Source of the DNA: Bacteroidaceae bacterium
GTDB lineage: Bacteria > Bacteroidota > Bacteroidia > Bacteroidales > Bacteroidaceae
Assembly: GCA_017935785.1 (NCBI GenBank)
Contig: JAGBGU010000057.1
Location: forward strand, 1 to 58,439
Direction of reading: 5' to 3'
DNA: 58,439 nt
Of the stretch, positions 46,031-54,815 are shown piece by piece. Numbering within the stretch: the first letter of the stretch is position 1; every line of letters starts with the position of its first letter. Under the pieces are notes generated by a model that did no database searches, was not told where the DNA came from, and saw nothing but the letters and a program-made list of their open reading frames with translations. Both the position numbers and the translations under genes were made by a program.

Positions 46031-47560
46031 ATGGCATATTTAGATTCAAATAGGATTGTAAAGAATACCATATTTCTATATTTAAGAATGTTCGTATCCA
46101 TGGCTGTATCTCTATATACAGTTAGGATAGTTCTTCAAACTTTAACTTTGGAGGATTATGGTATTTATAGTGCTGTCGGCGGTATTGTTTCAACATTTAT
46201 TGTTGTTGCAAATGTTTTAACTAATGCCTCTCAGCGTTTCTTCTCATACGAGTTTGGTAAGGATAGCAAAAATTATAAAGGACAACGTCTATTTTCTACT
46301 ATATTTTTAACCTATTTTGTTTTGTCAATAATTATAATAATAGTTGCTGAAACTGTAGGTGTTTGGTTCTTACATAATAAAATGACAATACCTGAAAGCA
46401 GAGAAGACGCAGCAATGTGGGTTTTTCAATTTGCTTTATTATCATTTGTCTGTTCACTTTTAGCAAATCCTTTTCAGGCAATGATAATTGCAAAAGAGAA
46501 AATGGGTATATATGCATATATTTCATTCGCTGATGTTTTCTTTAAATTACTGATTGTATATAGTCTGAAGGTGATTGATTTTGACCAACTGAAAACTTAT
46601 GCTCTGTTAGTTGCTGTCGTGCATATTTGTACAAGCATGATATATGTGGCTTTCTGTATCAAGATTGCCCCAGAATCTAAATTGGGTAGAATAATTGATA
46701 AAGCTGCTTTGAAATCCGTTTTTTCTTATTCTTCATGGACACTGTTCGGTGCACTTGCTGGAATGTGTAACACTCAAGGGCTAAATATTGTCTTAAATAT
46801 ATTTTGGGGCCCAATAGCTAATGCAGCTTATGCTATATCTGTACAAATATCATCTACCGTTACGATTTTTGCGGGAAATTTCGCTTTGGCAATTAAACCT
46901 CCTCTAATTAAAAGTTATGCAGCTGAGCAATATGATAATGTTTTAAAGCTATTCAAATTTGGCACAAAAACAACATTCCTGCTAATGTATATGTTAATAC
47001 TTCCGATATTTATTTGTACTCCAGAAATCTTAGCAACTTGGTTAGGGCAAGTTGGTAACTATATGGTTGATTTTGTCAGGTTGACATTAATTTACACACT
47101 AATTTTAACTCTTTCAAATCCTATAACCAACATTGTTCAAGCAGCAGGAAAAGTAAAAATCTATCATGGTATTGTTGATGGCTTCACATTACTTTCATTA
47201 CCTGTCGTTGTAGTATTATACAAGAAAGGGCTCGCTATCAACATTTGTTATTATGTGTCTATCACTATCTTCTCAATCGCTCATTTAATTAGATTATTTA
47301 TACTTAAAAAGGTGTTCTATTTATTTTCAATAAGAGAATATTTTAAGACACTTATACTTCCTATGGGTGCAATATTAATGTTATCTTCAGCAGTAATGTT
47401 CTATCTTAAAAATGTTTTTTCTGAGGAATTTATCGGCATTACATCCTGTTGCTTAGTTTCATTGTTGCTGGTTGTGGTGCTGAGTTTCCTTATACTGTTC
47501 TCTAAAAATGAGAAACTATACTTAAAAAGAATTATTAATGAAAAGATAATACGAAGATGA
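46031..47560 (+). CDS. Wzx-type polysaccharide flippase
   Basis: 509 residues with 12-14 membrane helices. RIVKNTIFLYLRMFVSMAVSLYTVRIVLQTL at the start is the polysaccharide biosynthesis (MATE/PST) pattern, followed by YGIYSAVGGIVS. It should flip lipid-linked repeat units across the inner membrane. The stop overlaps the WbsX gene by 4 bases. Confidence 0.85.
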   Translation: MAYLDSNRIVKNTIFLYLRMFVSMAVSLYTVRIVLQTLTLEDYGIYSAVGGIVSTFIVVANVLTNASQRFFSYEFGKDSKNYKGQRLFSTIFLTYFVLSIIIIIVAETVGVWFLHNKMTIPESREDAAMWVFQFALLSFVCSLLANPFQAMIIAKEKMGIYAYISFADVFFKLLIVYSLKVIDFDQLKTYALLVAVVHICTSMIYVAFCIKIAPESKLGRIIDKAALKSVFSYSSWTLFGALAGMCNTQGLNIVLNIFWGPIANAAYAISVQISSTVTIFAGNFALAIKPPLIKSYAAEQYDNVLKLFKFGTKTTFLLMYMLILPIFICTPEILATWLGQVGNYMVDFVRLTLIYTLILTLSNPITNIVQAAGKVKIYHGIVDGFTLLSLPVVVVLYKKGLAINICYYVSITIFSIAHLIRLFILKKVFYLFSIREYFKTLILPMGAILMLSSAVMFYLKNVFSEEFIGITSCCLVSLLLVVVLSFLILFSKNEKLYLKRIINEKIIRR

Positions 47561-48654
47561 GAAAAGCAAGAGTAATAGCGTTCTATTTGCCTCAATTCCA
47601 TCCCATTCCTGAGAATGATGAAAATTGGGGGAAGGGGTTTACTGAGTGGACAAATGTGGCAAATGCAAAGCCGTTATGGCGAGGACATCATCAACCGCGT
47701 ATACCTAAGGATTTAGGATTCTATGATCTACGACTCCAGGAGACTCGTATTGCACAGGCCGAAATGGCCCGTGATGCAGGTGTTGAGGGCTTTATGTATT
47801 GGCACTATTGGTTTGGTGAAGGTCGAATGTTACTTGAAAAACCTGCTGAGTGGGTCCTTGCAGATGGCAAACCTGACCTCCCTATTTGTTTCGGTTGGGC
47901 TAATCACGAGTGGTCAACAGCAACTTGGACCAAAGGCGTAAAGAATAAAGAACGGAAAATGATTGCGGAAATGAAATATCTTGGTACCGAGGATAACAAA
48001 CTGCATTTTGACTATTGTTTGCCATTCTTTAAGGATAATCGTTATATAACAGTAGAAGGGAAACCATTATTTATAATTTATGACCCTAAAGGATTTAAGG
48101 GACTTAGGGAGTTTATGGATGAATGGAGAAACCTTGCTAAAGAGAACGGGTTAAAGGGAATTTACTTTGTTGGACTTTGGGTTTCTGATGCAGATTCATT
48201 TGCGAATATGATGAATTTAGGATTTGACGGACTGATTCGAAGCGGACGTCAAACAGCAGAAGAGCGTATGGCTCCAAATAAATTCATAACGAGATTAAAA
48301 CGTTCCATGGCTGAAAGACTTAATATGTGTACATTGGTCTTTGATTATTCAAAAATCATGTCCAAAATGCATTTCGAGGAGAATAGAATAGAGAATTGCT
48401 ATCCTTTGATTTGTCCTGGTTATGATTGTACCTCCAGACGTGGTAAAAAAGCTCGTATATATAAAGATCCAACACCTCAGGCTTTTCAAGGACATGTGCA
48501 TCAGACATTAGAGTATATAAAAGATAAGGACTTTGAACACAAACTCATCTTTCTTGACTCATGGAATGAATGGGGAGAGGGGAATTATATGGAGCCTGAT
48601 ACCAAATGGGGACATTCGTATTTAGATGCTCTAAAAAGTGAAATACTATATTGA
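47557..48654 (+). CDS. WbsX / GH99-like glycan enzyme
   Basis: 365 residues. RVIAFYLPQFHPIPENDENWGKGFTEW is the start of the WbsX family, followed by GVEGFMYWHYWFGEGRMLLEKP and FLDSWNEWGEGNYMEPD. These (beta/alpha)8-type proteins lie in many O-antigen and capsule loci and are related to GH99 endo-mannosidases. Whether this one transfers or cuts sugars is not known. It is coupled to the Wzx gene through an ATGA overlap. Confidence 0.85.
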   Translation: MRKARVIAFYLPQFHPIPENDENWGKGFTEWTNVANAKPLWRGHHQPRIPKDLGFYDLRLQETRIAQAEMARDAGVEGFMYWHYWFGEGRMLLEKPAEWVLADGKPDLPICFGWANHEWSTATWTKGVKNKERKMIAEMKYLGTEDNKLHFDYCLPFFKDNRYITVEGKPLFIIYDPKGFKGLREFMDEWRNLAKENGLKGIYFVGLWVSDADSFANMMNLGFDGLIRSGRQTAEERMAPNKFITRLKRSMAERLNMCTLVFDYSKIMSKMHFEENRIENCYPLICPGYDCTSRRGKKARIYKDPTPQAFQGHVHQTLEYIKDKDFEHKLIFLDSWNEWGEGNYMEPDTKWGHSYLDALKSEILY

Positions 48655-48657
48655 TAA

Positions 48658-49851
48658 ATGGAATGTAACAACATAAGTAAGATCCATGATTGTTATGGCT
48701 GTGGCTTATGCTCAGCCTCTTGTGGCAAGAAGGTCATCTCTATAGAGTTAAATAGAGATGGTTTTTACGAACCTCGCATAAATGAGCCAGATAAATGCAC
48801 AAATTGTGGCATTTGTCTAGACGTATGTGCTTTCAATCATGAGGAGCGCGCTCTTAAAGATGAGGAAATCCACATTAAATCATGGGCAGCATATAGCAAT
48901 GATGAAGAAGTTCGTAGAAAATGCTCTTCTGGCGGTATTGGCTTTGAGATTGGCAAACAACTTATTGAGCAAGGTTATCATGCTGTTGGTTGTCGTTATG
49001 ATATTAAAGAACAACGAGCAGAGCATTACATAGCCACGACCGTTGAAGATTTTGTGCAGTCTATTGGAAGTAAGTATATTCAAAGCTATACTGAAAAGGC
49101 TTTTAAAAAGATTAATCGCAAAGGTCAAAAGTATTTGATAACAGGAACACCATGTCAGATTGATTCATTCCGTAGAATGATTCGAAAGTTCCGTTGTGAG
49201 GATAATTTTATTCTGATGGATTTCTATTGTCATTGCGTTCCCTCTATGTTGGTTTGGAAGGCCTATATCAAAATGTTAGAACCGAATATTGGTAAGGTCA
49301 CGTATGCTTCATGGCGCAATAAATTTGATTATGGCTGGCATGATAGTTGGTTGATGGGGATGGATGGTGAAAATACTTCAAAACCAGTAGATTGGCACGA
49401 TAGTTATAATTTGTTAATAAGGGAAAAAAAAACTTATATACAATCAAGATTGTCCCAGGGTGACTTATTTTACAAGTTATTTTTAGGTGATGTCGCGCTT
49501 GGACCTCAATGTGAAAAACAGTGTAAATACAAGTATGACAAATCTTCTGCAGATATCCGCATTGGTGACCTGTGGGGAGAAACTTACAAAGACAATCAAA
49601 AAGGAGTTAGCGCTCTTGTGGCTTTTACCGCGAAGGGAAGAGAGGTTGTTGAAGGTTTACAGAATGTCACACTTGTTGAGCATCCTTTTGAGGTCGTTGC
49701 TGAAGGTCAAATGAAGCAGAATGCAAAGGCGAAAGAAACACGAACTGCTGTAATGTATCTTTTGAGAAAAGGATTCACATTGAATGGAGTTGTCTTTAAG
49801 ATTGTCCTTTTTTCTCAACGTGTAATTACTAAATTAAAGTCTATGTTATGA
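48658..49851 (+). CDS. FrhB/FdhB-type iron-sulfur protein of a polysaccharide locus
   Basis: 397 residues. Two ferredoxin-type [4Fe-4S] motifs lie at the N-terminus (CYGCGLCSASC and CTNCGICLDVC). The rest fits the coenzyme F420 hydrogenase/dehydrogenase beta-subunit N- and C-terminal domains (KCSSGGIGFEIG, ITGTPCQIDSFR, DIRIGDLWGE). These proteins recur next to pyruvyl transferases in capsule loci, as here, but their reaction is not established. The stop overlaps the next start (ATGA). Confidence 0.85.
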   Translation: MECNNISKIHDCYGCGLCSASCGKKVISIELNRDGFYEPRINEPDKCTNCGICLDVCAFNHEERALKDEEIHIKSWAAYSNDEEVRRKCSSGGIGFEIGKQLIEQGYHAVGCRYDIKEQRAEHYIATTVEDFVQSIGSKYIQSYTEKAFKKINRKGQKYLITGTPCQIDSFRRMIRKFRCEDNFILMDFYCHCVPSMLVWKAYIKMLEPNIGKVTYASWRNKFDYGWHDSWLMGMDGENTSKPVDWHDSYNLLIREKKTYIQSRLSQGDLFYKLFLGDVALGPQCEKQCKYKYDKSSADIRIGDLWGETYKDNQKGVSALVAFTAKGREVVEGLQNVTLVEHPFEVVAEGQMKQNAKAKETRTAVMYLLRKGFTLNGVVFKIVLFSQRVITKLKSML

Positions 49852-50966
49852 AGATTGGTATCATTACTATGCATAAAGTGCTGAACTATGGTTCTGCACT
49901 TCAAGCGTATGCTTTGCAGAGGAAATTGTTTCTGATGGGTTATGACAATGAATTGATTGATTACTTATTTCCTCCAGCCAATAAGAAGAAAATAACCATT
50001 AGTGCCATTATTCAGACTATTATAATCTTCTTGCGTAATGCAGTTGTGGGTTTTCCTACTGCAAGAAAAAAGAAGAGATTTGAAGCATTCTATCAAAACA
50101 ATTTTATACTATCTGCAGCGTCATATAACGAGCAAAACATAAAAGATAATCCACCAATATATGATGCTTATATAACAGGAAGTGACCAAGTATGGAACCC
50201 TCGATTTGCAGGTACAGATTCTAATTTTTTTCTTGGTTTTGCTCCGACAGACAAACCCAAGTTCTCCTATGCGTCCAGTTTTGCAACAACAAAGATTGAT
50301 AGTGAACAGGCGCCATTGTATAGTAGACTGCTTTCTGAATACGATGAGATATCTGTTAGAGAGTCAACTGGTATAAGCATTGTTAAAGAACTGACAGGCA
50401 AGGATGCAACTGTATGTTGTGATCCCACTCTCCTTTTGACAGCCGATGAATGGAGAGAATTATCTGACCAATCTGTTTTTAAATTAAAGGAAAAGTTCAT
50501 TCTTGTATATATTCTGAATTATATGATTGGTAATGTATCCAATGAAGTTCAAAAGCAGATAGATTATGTTCAGCAGACATTGGGATATAAGGTCGTGTAT
50601 CTTGTTGGTAGAAAAGAAGATGCTTTTCGTCCTAATTCAATCTTGTATAAGGCGGGTGGACCTGCAGAATTTGTATGGCTTTTCAGAAATGCAGAATTTG
50701 TCATTACAACATCGTTTCATGGTGTGGCATTTTCTTTAATTCATGGTAAACCATTGTTGGGTATTGTCGACAAGTCGAACAAGGATGACAGCCGCCTACA
50801 ATCTTTATTAGTAGCAGCTGGTGTAGAACAATCATGTCTGGATTATCGGGATGTGATTAATTGGGATAAAGCTTATCTGTTAAGCCTCAGAGGTAAGATT
50901 GACAAACTTGATGAAATGAGACTACAATCAGTTAGGTATATTGAAAGGATATTAAGTAAATTATGA
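49848..50966 (+). CDS. Polysaccharide pyruvyl transferase family protein
   Basis: 372 residues. MKIGIITMHKVLNYGSALQAYALQ, ITGSDQVWNPRF and TTSFHGVAFSLIHGKP are the family signatures. Members usually add a pyruvate ketal from phosphoenolpyruvate to a sugar of the repeat unit. It is paired with the iron-sulfur FrhB-type gene and overlaps the following glycosyltransferase by 4 bases. Confidence 0.9.
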   Translation: MKIGIITMHKVLNYGSALQAYALQRKLFLMGYDNELIDYLFPPANKKKITISAIIQTIIIFLRNAVVGFPTARKKKRFEAFYQNNFILSAASYNEQNIKDNPPIYDAYITGSDQVWNPRFAGTDSNFFLGFAPTDKPKFSYASSFATTKIDSEQAPLYSRLLSEYDEISVRESTGISIVKELTGKDATVCCDPTLLLTADEWRELSDQSVFKLKEKFILVYILNYMIGNVSNEVQKQIDYVQQTLGYKVVYLVGRKEDAFRPNSILYKAGGPAEFVWLFRNAEFVITTSFHGVAFSLIHGKPLLGIVDKSNKDDSRLQSLLVAAGVEQSCLDYRDVINWDKAYLLSLRGKIDKLDEMRLQSVRYIERILSKL

Positions 50967-51922
50967 TACTAACTATTATAATTCCAATGTACAATGTAGA
51001 GAAGTACATCAAGAAATGTATATTCTCTACGCAAAAGCAGAATGTTCCAAAGTCGGAATATGAGGTTATTGTTGTGAATGATGGGAGTCCTGATGGTTCA
51101 CTAGCAATTGCTGAAAAATTGTCTTTGCAGTATAAAAATATACATGTATATTCAAAAAAAAATGGAGGTCTTTCTTCTGCACGAAACTTTGGTATTTCCA
51201 AAGCGCAAGGAGACTATATTTTCTTCTTGGACTCAGACGATTGGATTGAAGATAATAGTCTTGGACGTATAATTTCAAAGTTGAGGGACGAAAAACCTGA
51301 TATCCTTTGTATCTGCTCATGTCGTAATAATGGAGAAAATCAGTTCAGTACTCAGATATTTTGTGATACGACTTTTGTGCCTGGCCCTAAGGCTTTAGCT
51401 AAAGGATTAAGGCCAGAAGCTCCTTTCTCAATTGTCAGTACCTCCTTCCTGAACAAATACAAGTTTCGTTTCTATGAAGGCATTTATCACGAAGACTCGG
51501 AACTGACCCCTCGCATGCACTATCTTGCTTCTAAGATATCCTTTCTCAATGGACTTGTCTATAATTATTATGTCAACGATCAGTCAATTATGGGAAAACC
51601 AAATCCGAAGAAATCGTATGATTTGATAAATGTAGTTTGTCCTCATCTTAGCCAGTTTTGTGACGAACATGTCAAGGAAGAAGATAAATACATATTTCAT
51701 AATATGATATCGATGTATCTTAACAATTCGCTGAACTTTATATTGAAATGTGATAAATCTGAGCAGGATAAATTCAATACTTGTTTTGCGAACAACAAAC
51801 AACTGCTATATCATTATAGAAGATCAACAGTAGTGAAATATCGAGTTGAAGGATATTTGTTCAGTTTTTTCCCAAAGCACGCTTTAGATTTATACAAATT
51901 ATTATTTTCATTTAAGAAATAA
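50963..51922 (+). CDS. GT2 family glycosyltransferase
   Basis: 319 residues. ILTIIIPMYNVEKYIKKCI, VVNDGSPDGS, GLSSARNFGISKAQGDYIFFLDSDDW give the nucleotide- and metal-binding core of GT-A inverting enzymes (DSDD as DxD). It should add one sugar to the lipid-linked repeat unit on the cytoplasmic face. Acceptor and donor are unknown. Confidence 0.92.
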   Translation: MILTIIIPMYNVEKYIKKCIFSTQKQNVPKSEYEVIVVNDGSPDGSLAIAEKLSLQYKNIHVYSKKNGGLSSARNFGISKAQGDYIFFLDSDDWIEDNSLGRIISKLRDEKPDILCICSCRNNGENQFSTQIFCDTTFVPGPKALAKGLRPEAPFSIVSTSFLNKYKFRFYEGIYHEDSELTPRMHYLASKISFLNGLVYNYYVNDQSIMGKPNPKKSYDLINVVCPHLSQFCDEHVKEEDKYIFHNMISMYLNNSLNFILKCDKSEQDKFNTCFANNKQLLYHYRRSTVVKYRVEGYLFSFFPKHALDLYKLLFSFKK

Positions 51923-52762
51923 ATGTTAGTAAGTGTAATTATACCAACCTATAAACCGGGCGATTACTTGTGGGTATGCTTGGAATCGTTGATGGCACAA
52001 ACTTTTCCAAAGAAGGATTTTGAGATTATATTGGTGCTGAATGGGTGTACAGAACCATATAAGTCACAAATTGAAAGATACATTGGCGAGAAATTGCAGG
52101 GCATGTTTGTGAATTTTATTCATACTGTGGAGGCTGGTGTCTCAAACGCCCGAAATATAGGGATTGACAATGCGTGTGGTGAGTATCTGGCTTTCGTGGA
52201 TGATGATGATGTTGTGTCTGAGAATTATCTCGAAAACTTATTAAAGGTTAGTTCTCCCTCTTGTGTTGGCTGTGCAAATTCTTATTGTTTTACCAAACAA
52301 GTTCATGAAAAGAAAAGAAATTTTATAACAAGTGCTTATGAGGGGTGCAAAAATTCTGGTTTTTCATTATTCCGTTACAGGACTTTCCTTTCGCCGCCAG
52401 TTGCAAAGCTTATACACAGAAATATAATTGGCAACAATCGTTTCCCTCTTGATTTGAAAAAAAGCGAAGACTCTATATTTTGTTTGCGTATTTCACCGAA
52501 TATTAGAGATATGAAGTTGGCTTCAGCTGATACTATCTATTATCAACGAGAGCGAAGTGGTTCTGTAATGAGAACGAAGCAATCAATAGGAAAAGTCATA
52601 ATAGAACATCTGTACATTGAGTGGAAATACCTTAGTGAATGGTTTAAACGGCCATTTAGTTATAATTTCTTTTTTGTCCTTTCTAGAATTGTTGCCTGCG
52701 GAAAGAATTGTTATACATATATCGGAAAGTGTTGGGATGAATCCAATTTTTTTAAGGATTAG
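51923..52762 (+). CDS. GT2 family glycosyltransferase
   Basis: 279 residues. LVSVIIPTYKPGDYLWVCLESL, GVSNARNIGIDNACGEYLAFVDDDD mark a second GT-A inverting enzyme. It begins directly at the stop of the previous gene. It is the last gene of the locus and is followed by a terminator. Confidence 0.92.
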   Translation: MLVSVIIPTYKPGDYLWVCLESLMAQTFPKKDFEIILVLNGCTEPYKSQIERYIGEKLQGMFVNFIHTVEAGVSNARNIGIDNACGEYLAFVDDDDVVSENYLENLLKVSSPSCVGCANSYCFTKQVHEKKRNFITSAYEGCKNSGFSLFRYRTFLSPPVAKLIHRNIIGNNRFPLDLKKSEDSIFCLRISPNIRDMKLASADTIYYQRERSGSVMRTKQSIGKVIIEHLYIEWKYLSEWFKRPFSYNFFFVLSRIVACGKNCYTYIGKCWDESNFFKD

Positions 52763-52805
52763 CCTATTTTTCATCATGTGTATCTATTAGGACTCTATAA
52801 TTTGT

Positions 52806-52840
52806 AAAAGGCTTTGTTCTATAAGAAACAAGGCCTTTTT
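52806..52840 (+). terminator. Terminator at the end of the polysaccharide locus
   Basis: AAAAGGC-T-TTGTT pairs with AACAA-G-GCCTTTT over a short loop, followed by T residues. It lies 44 bases after the last glycosyltransferase. Confidence 0.85.
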
Positions 52841-52879
52841 GCGGAAATGATGCTTATTGCGAACATGGGGTTTAAAGAT

Positions 52880-53020
52880 TTCCACGTATCTCATGTATCA
52901 CAAGGATTATGTCTTTTGACCTTCACGCCAATCCCGCGAATCTCGCGAAAGAAAAATTTTCCACGTATCGCACGTATCACAAGTATCTAAAATTACGTGT
53001 TAATACGCGTGATACGTGGA
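52880..53020. repeat. CCACGTATC direct and inverted repeats
   Basis: Two 24-base direct copies, TCCACGTATCTCATGTATCA.. at 52881 and TCCACGTATCGCACGTATCA.. at 52960, differ at only two positions. An inverted copy GTGATACGTGG lies at 53009-53019 and can pair with the second one. Between them is CGCGAATCTCGCGAAAG, another small palindrome. The block lies between the convergent ends of the polysaccharide locus and the amidase gene. I see no gene in 52763-53028. Confidence 0.7.
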
Positions 53021-53028
53021 GATTCTGG

Positions 53029-53439
53029 TTACGGATACTCCTCTTTGTGGACATCGAAACATGGGCAGGCCTTGTGCGGGTTCAGGTCGTGATGGCCCAC
53101 GATGAGGGCTTTGGGGAATTTCCGGTGCAGTTCCTGTAACAGTGATGTCAAGGCTTTGCGTTGGGCAGGTGTGCGGGTGTCCTTGGGCGTGTGGCCATCG
53201 GCGGCCAGCCCACCGATATAGCAGATACCGATGCTGTGGCGGTTGTGGTCGCGGCAGTGTGCACCGGGCTGTTCAATGGGACGCCCCTGTTCTATGGTGC
53301 CGTCGGTGGGGATGACATAGTGGTAACCGCAGTCTTTCCAACCTTTACGCAGATGCCATGCCCTAATGTCCGCCATGCGGAGTACACTGCCCTCCACGTT
53401 GGCAGAGCAGTGTACAATGATCAGTGTGATGGTGCGCAT
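53029..53439 (-). CDS. N-acetylmuramoyl-L-alanine amidase (Amidase_2, T7-lysozyme type)
   Basis: 136 residues. TLIIVHCSAN with His10, GYHYVIPTDGTIEQGRP, HSIGICYIGG and the C-terminal GHHDLNPHKACPCFDV give the zinc site (His10, His116 or 117, Cys127). It has no signal peptide. In Bacteroides such short amidases usually follow HU-like genes near capsule loci, and their purpose there is not known. Confidence 0.92.
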   Translation of the reverse strand: MRTITLIIVHCSANVEGSVLRMADIRAWHLRKGWKDCGYHYVIPTDGTIEQGRPIEQPGAHCRDHNRHSIGICYIGGLAADGHTPKDTRTPAQRKALTSLLQELHRKFPKALIVGHHDLNPHKACPCFDVHKEEYP

Positions 53440-53451
53440 GGTGTCGGCCGT

Positions 53452-53556
53452 TTATAGCAGGTCCGCGCCCAAGGCACCACCGGCAGCGCCGGTGAGTACC
53501 AGTTCAAGAATTCGCACAATATAGAGCAGGACGCTCTTCCAGGTTGTCTTTTTCAT
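53452..53556 (-). CDS. Smalltalk-type small membrane peptide
   Basis: 34 residues, read directly on the minus strand: MKKTTWKSVLLYIVRILEL, then VLTGAAGGALGADLL. A short basic start plus one hydrophobic helix matches the small peptides called smalltalk in Bacteroidales annotations, which are regularly placed between the HU-like protein and the amidase. Function unknown; it might be holin-like, given the neighbouring amidase, but that is a guess. Confidence 0.85.
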   Translation of the reverse strand: MKKTTWKSVLLYIVRILELVLTGAAGGALGADLL

Positions 53557-53612
53557 ACTTGTCGTTTTTAAGAATAATACGATTAAGAGTTTCATTATAG
53601 GGAATGGTTAGG

Positions 53613-53648
53613 ATGACTGCCTCCATTGCTGTGTATGAAGGCAGTCAT
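53613..53648. other. Hairpin between the HU-like and smalltalk genes
   Basis: ATGACTGCCT (53613-53622) pairs perfectly with AGGCAGTCAT (53639-53648) over a 16-base loop. A T-rich run follows on the plus strand but not on the minus strand, so for the minus-strand genes it may slow decay or partly attenuate transcription. Confidence 0.5.
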
Positions 53649-53656
53649 TTGTTTTG

Positions 53657-54235
53657 TTACCCGGCCAGTCCGCCGTCATCTTCTTCGCCCGATTCATCTC
53701 CGCCTCCGCCAGTGGGTGGGGTTACGGGATTGTTGGGCGTGTTGTCGCCGCCTTCATCCTCTTCCGTTTCGGGCTTCTTCTTGGCGGCTTCCAAATCCAC
53801 GGTGGTTTCTCCGGCACGTTCGGCCTTGTAAGTGGCCAGCTGGGCGGCACGGCTGCTCACGGGATTGAATTCGGCTCGTGCAATCAGGTTTTCAAAGCCC
53901 TCCCCGGGTGTGAATACAATGTTTACCGCGGTGATCTGATGAGCAGTAAAGTCCATGATGCTTTCGGCTCCGTTGCTGCTCAGTGAGATGGAGAAGGAAC
54001 CCAGTTCGCCCAGGGTAACCTTATGCCCGTTCAGCAGGTATTCGATGAGGCATTCGGTAAGGTCGGCAATGATACCCTTGATGGTGCCGTTGGTGTAGAC
54101 ACCGTTGTGTTCGGCAATGTGTTTTACAAATTTGTTGAAGGATACAACTTCCTTCACCTGGGCACGGGCATATGCCTTGGGTGCCGCGTCGGGTTTGGTG
54201 GGATTTCCCATCAAGTAAACTGAATAGTCAATCAT
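53657..54235 (-). CDS. HU-like DNA-binding protein with acidic Gly-rich tail
   Basis: 192 residues. The first 125 or so residues fit the Bacteroidales HU-like domain (KAYARAQVKEVVSFNKFVKHIAE, GIIADLTECLIEYLLNGHKVTLGELGSFSISL). The last 55 residues are low-complexity: Lys/Glu, then Asn/Pro, then GGGGDESGEEDDGGLAG. This ending resembles the C-terminus of the unrelated truncated protein at 2-322. It probably binds DNA or packs it near the capsule locus. Its promoter is at 54317-54324. Confidence 0.88.
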   Translation of the reverse strand: MIDYSVYLMGNPTKPDAAPKAYARAQVKEVVSFNKFVKHIAEHNGVYTNGTIKGIIADLTECLIEYLLNGHKVTLGELGSFSISLSSNGAESIMDFTAHQITAVNIVFTPGEGFENLIARAEFNPVSSRAAQLATYKAERAGETTVDLEAAKKKPETEEDEGGDNTPNNPVTPPTGGGGDESGEEDDGGLAG

Positions 54236-54316
54236 ACGTTTTCTTTTTTGTGGTTAGACATTTTTTGCTCCGGAGTCTTTTTGTTTGTGTTTGGGAACGT
54301 CTTCCCGTTCACAATG

Positions 54317-54324
54317 CAAAGGTA
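54317..54324 (-). promoter_or_regulatory. -7 box of the HU-like gene
   Basis: TACCTTTG on the minus strand, 81 bases before the ATG at 54235. The transcript probably continues through the smalltalk and amidase genes. Confidence 0.7.
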
Positions 54325-54399
54325 CGACATCTGCCATCGCCACTGTCAGTTATTGGCTGCCCTTGGCGGGAACTGGCATAAAGTGGCGTTTTTTTTTAC

Positions 54400-54510
54400 T
54401 ATTGGCTGTTAGCTGTTGGCGTTTAATGTTTAACGTTTAACGTTTAATGATTAATGGGAATTCGCTTACCGCTCACCGCTCATCTCTCATCTCTCACCTC
54501 TCATTGTCCG
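54400..54510. repeat. Block of three simple-sequence repeats
   Basis: In order: ATTGGCTGTTAGCTGTTGGC, then TTTAATGTTTAACGTTTAACG with variants, then GCTCACCGCTCATCTCTCAT with variants. The last one runs into the 3' end of the DUF4248 gene and supplies its stop codon. Related wording appears inside ugd (38792-38896 and 39278-39303). Confidence 0.7.
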
Positions 54511-54688
54511 GGACGTCAATACAGAAGGTATCCACGATATACTTTACACCTATTGGAGGGATAATGTGGGCATGGGGCGAAACCCCAAGTAGTAGCAACT
54601 CTTCCCGGTGGGCAATAAGCCAACGGGAGAAGGTGCGGGTTGATACACCGGCCGCTCTTGCCAGCTCGGCTTTTGTCATTGCTTTCAT
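54494..54688 (-). CDS. DUF4248 family small HTH-like protein
   Basis: 64 residues. MKAMTKAELARAAGVSTRTFSRWL is a helix-turn-helix, followed by GVSPHAHIIPP and VKYIVDTFCIDV, which fits DUF4248. Such genes accompany VirE_N/VapE and HU-like genes in Bacteroides capsule regions. It probably binds DNA; the target is unknown. The C-terminal codons NER and the stop run into a simple repeat. Confidence 0.82.
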   Translation of the reverse strand: MKAMTKAELARAAGVSTRTFSRWLIAHREELLLLGVSPHAHIIPPIGVKYIVDTFCIDVPDNER

Positions 54689-54721
54689 GTCTTTGTTTTT
54701 TTACAGTTGGTTTTTATTTTT

Positions 54722-54815
54722 TTTGCTGTTGGCTGTTAGCTATTGGCTGTTGGCTATTGGCTGTTGGCTATTGGCTGTTGGCTATTGGCTGTTAGCTATT
54801 GGCCGTTGGCTGATA
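54722..54815. repeat. Minisatellite of GCTATTGGCTGTTG units
   Basis: About six copies of a 14-base unit alternating GGCTGTTGGCTATTG with small changes (TTAGC, GGCCGTTGG). It stands in the 274-base gap between the DUF4248 gene and the VapE gene and contains no gene. Copy number may vary between strains. Confidence 0.85.

Noticed and set aside
52909..53139. 76-codon plus-strand frame after the glycan locus
   Set aside because: It covers the CCACGTATC repeats and the antisense of the amidase end, with no family match or promoter.
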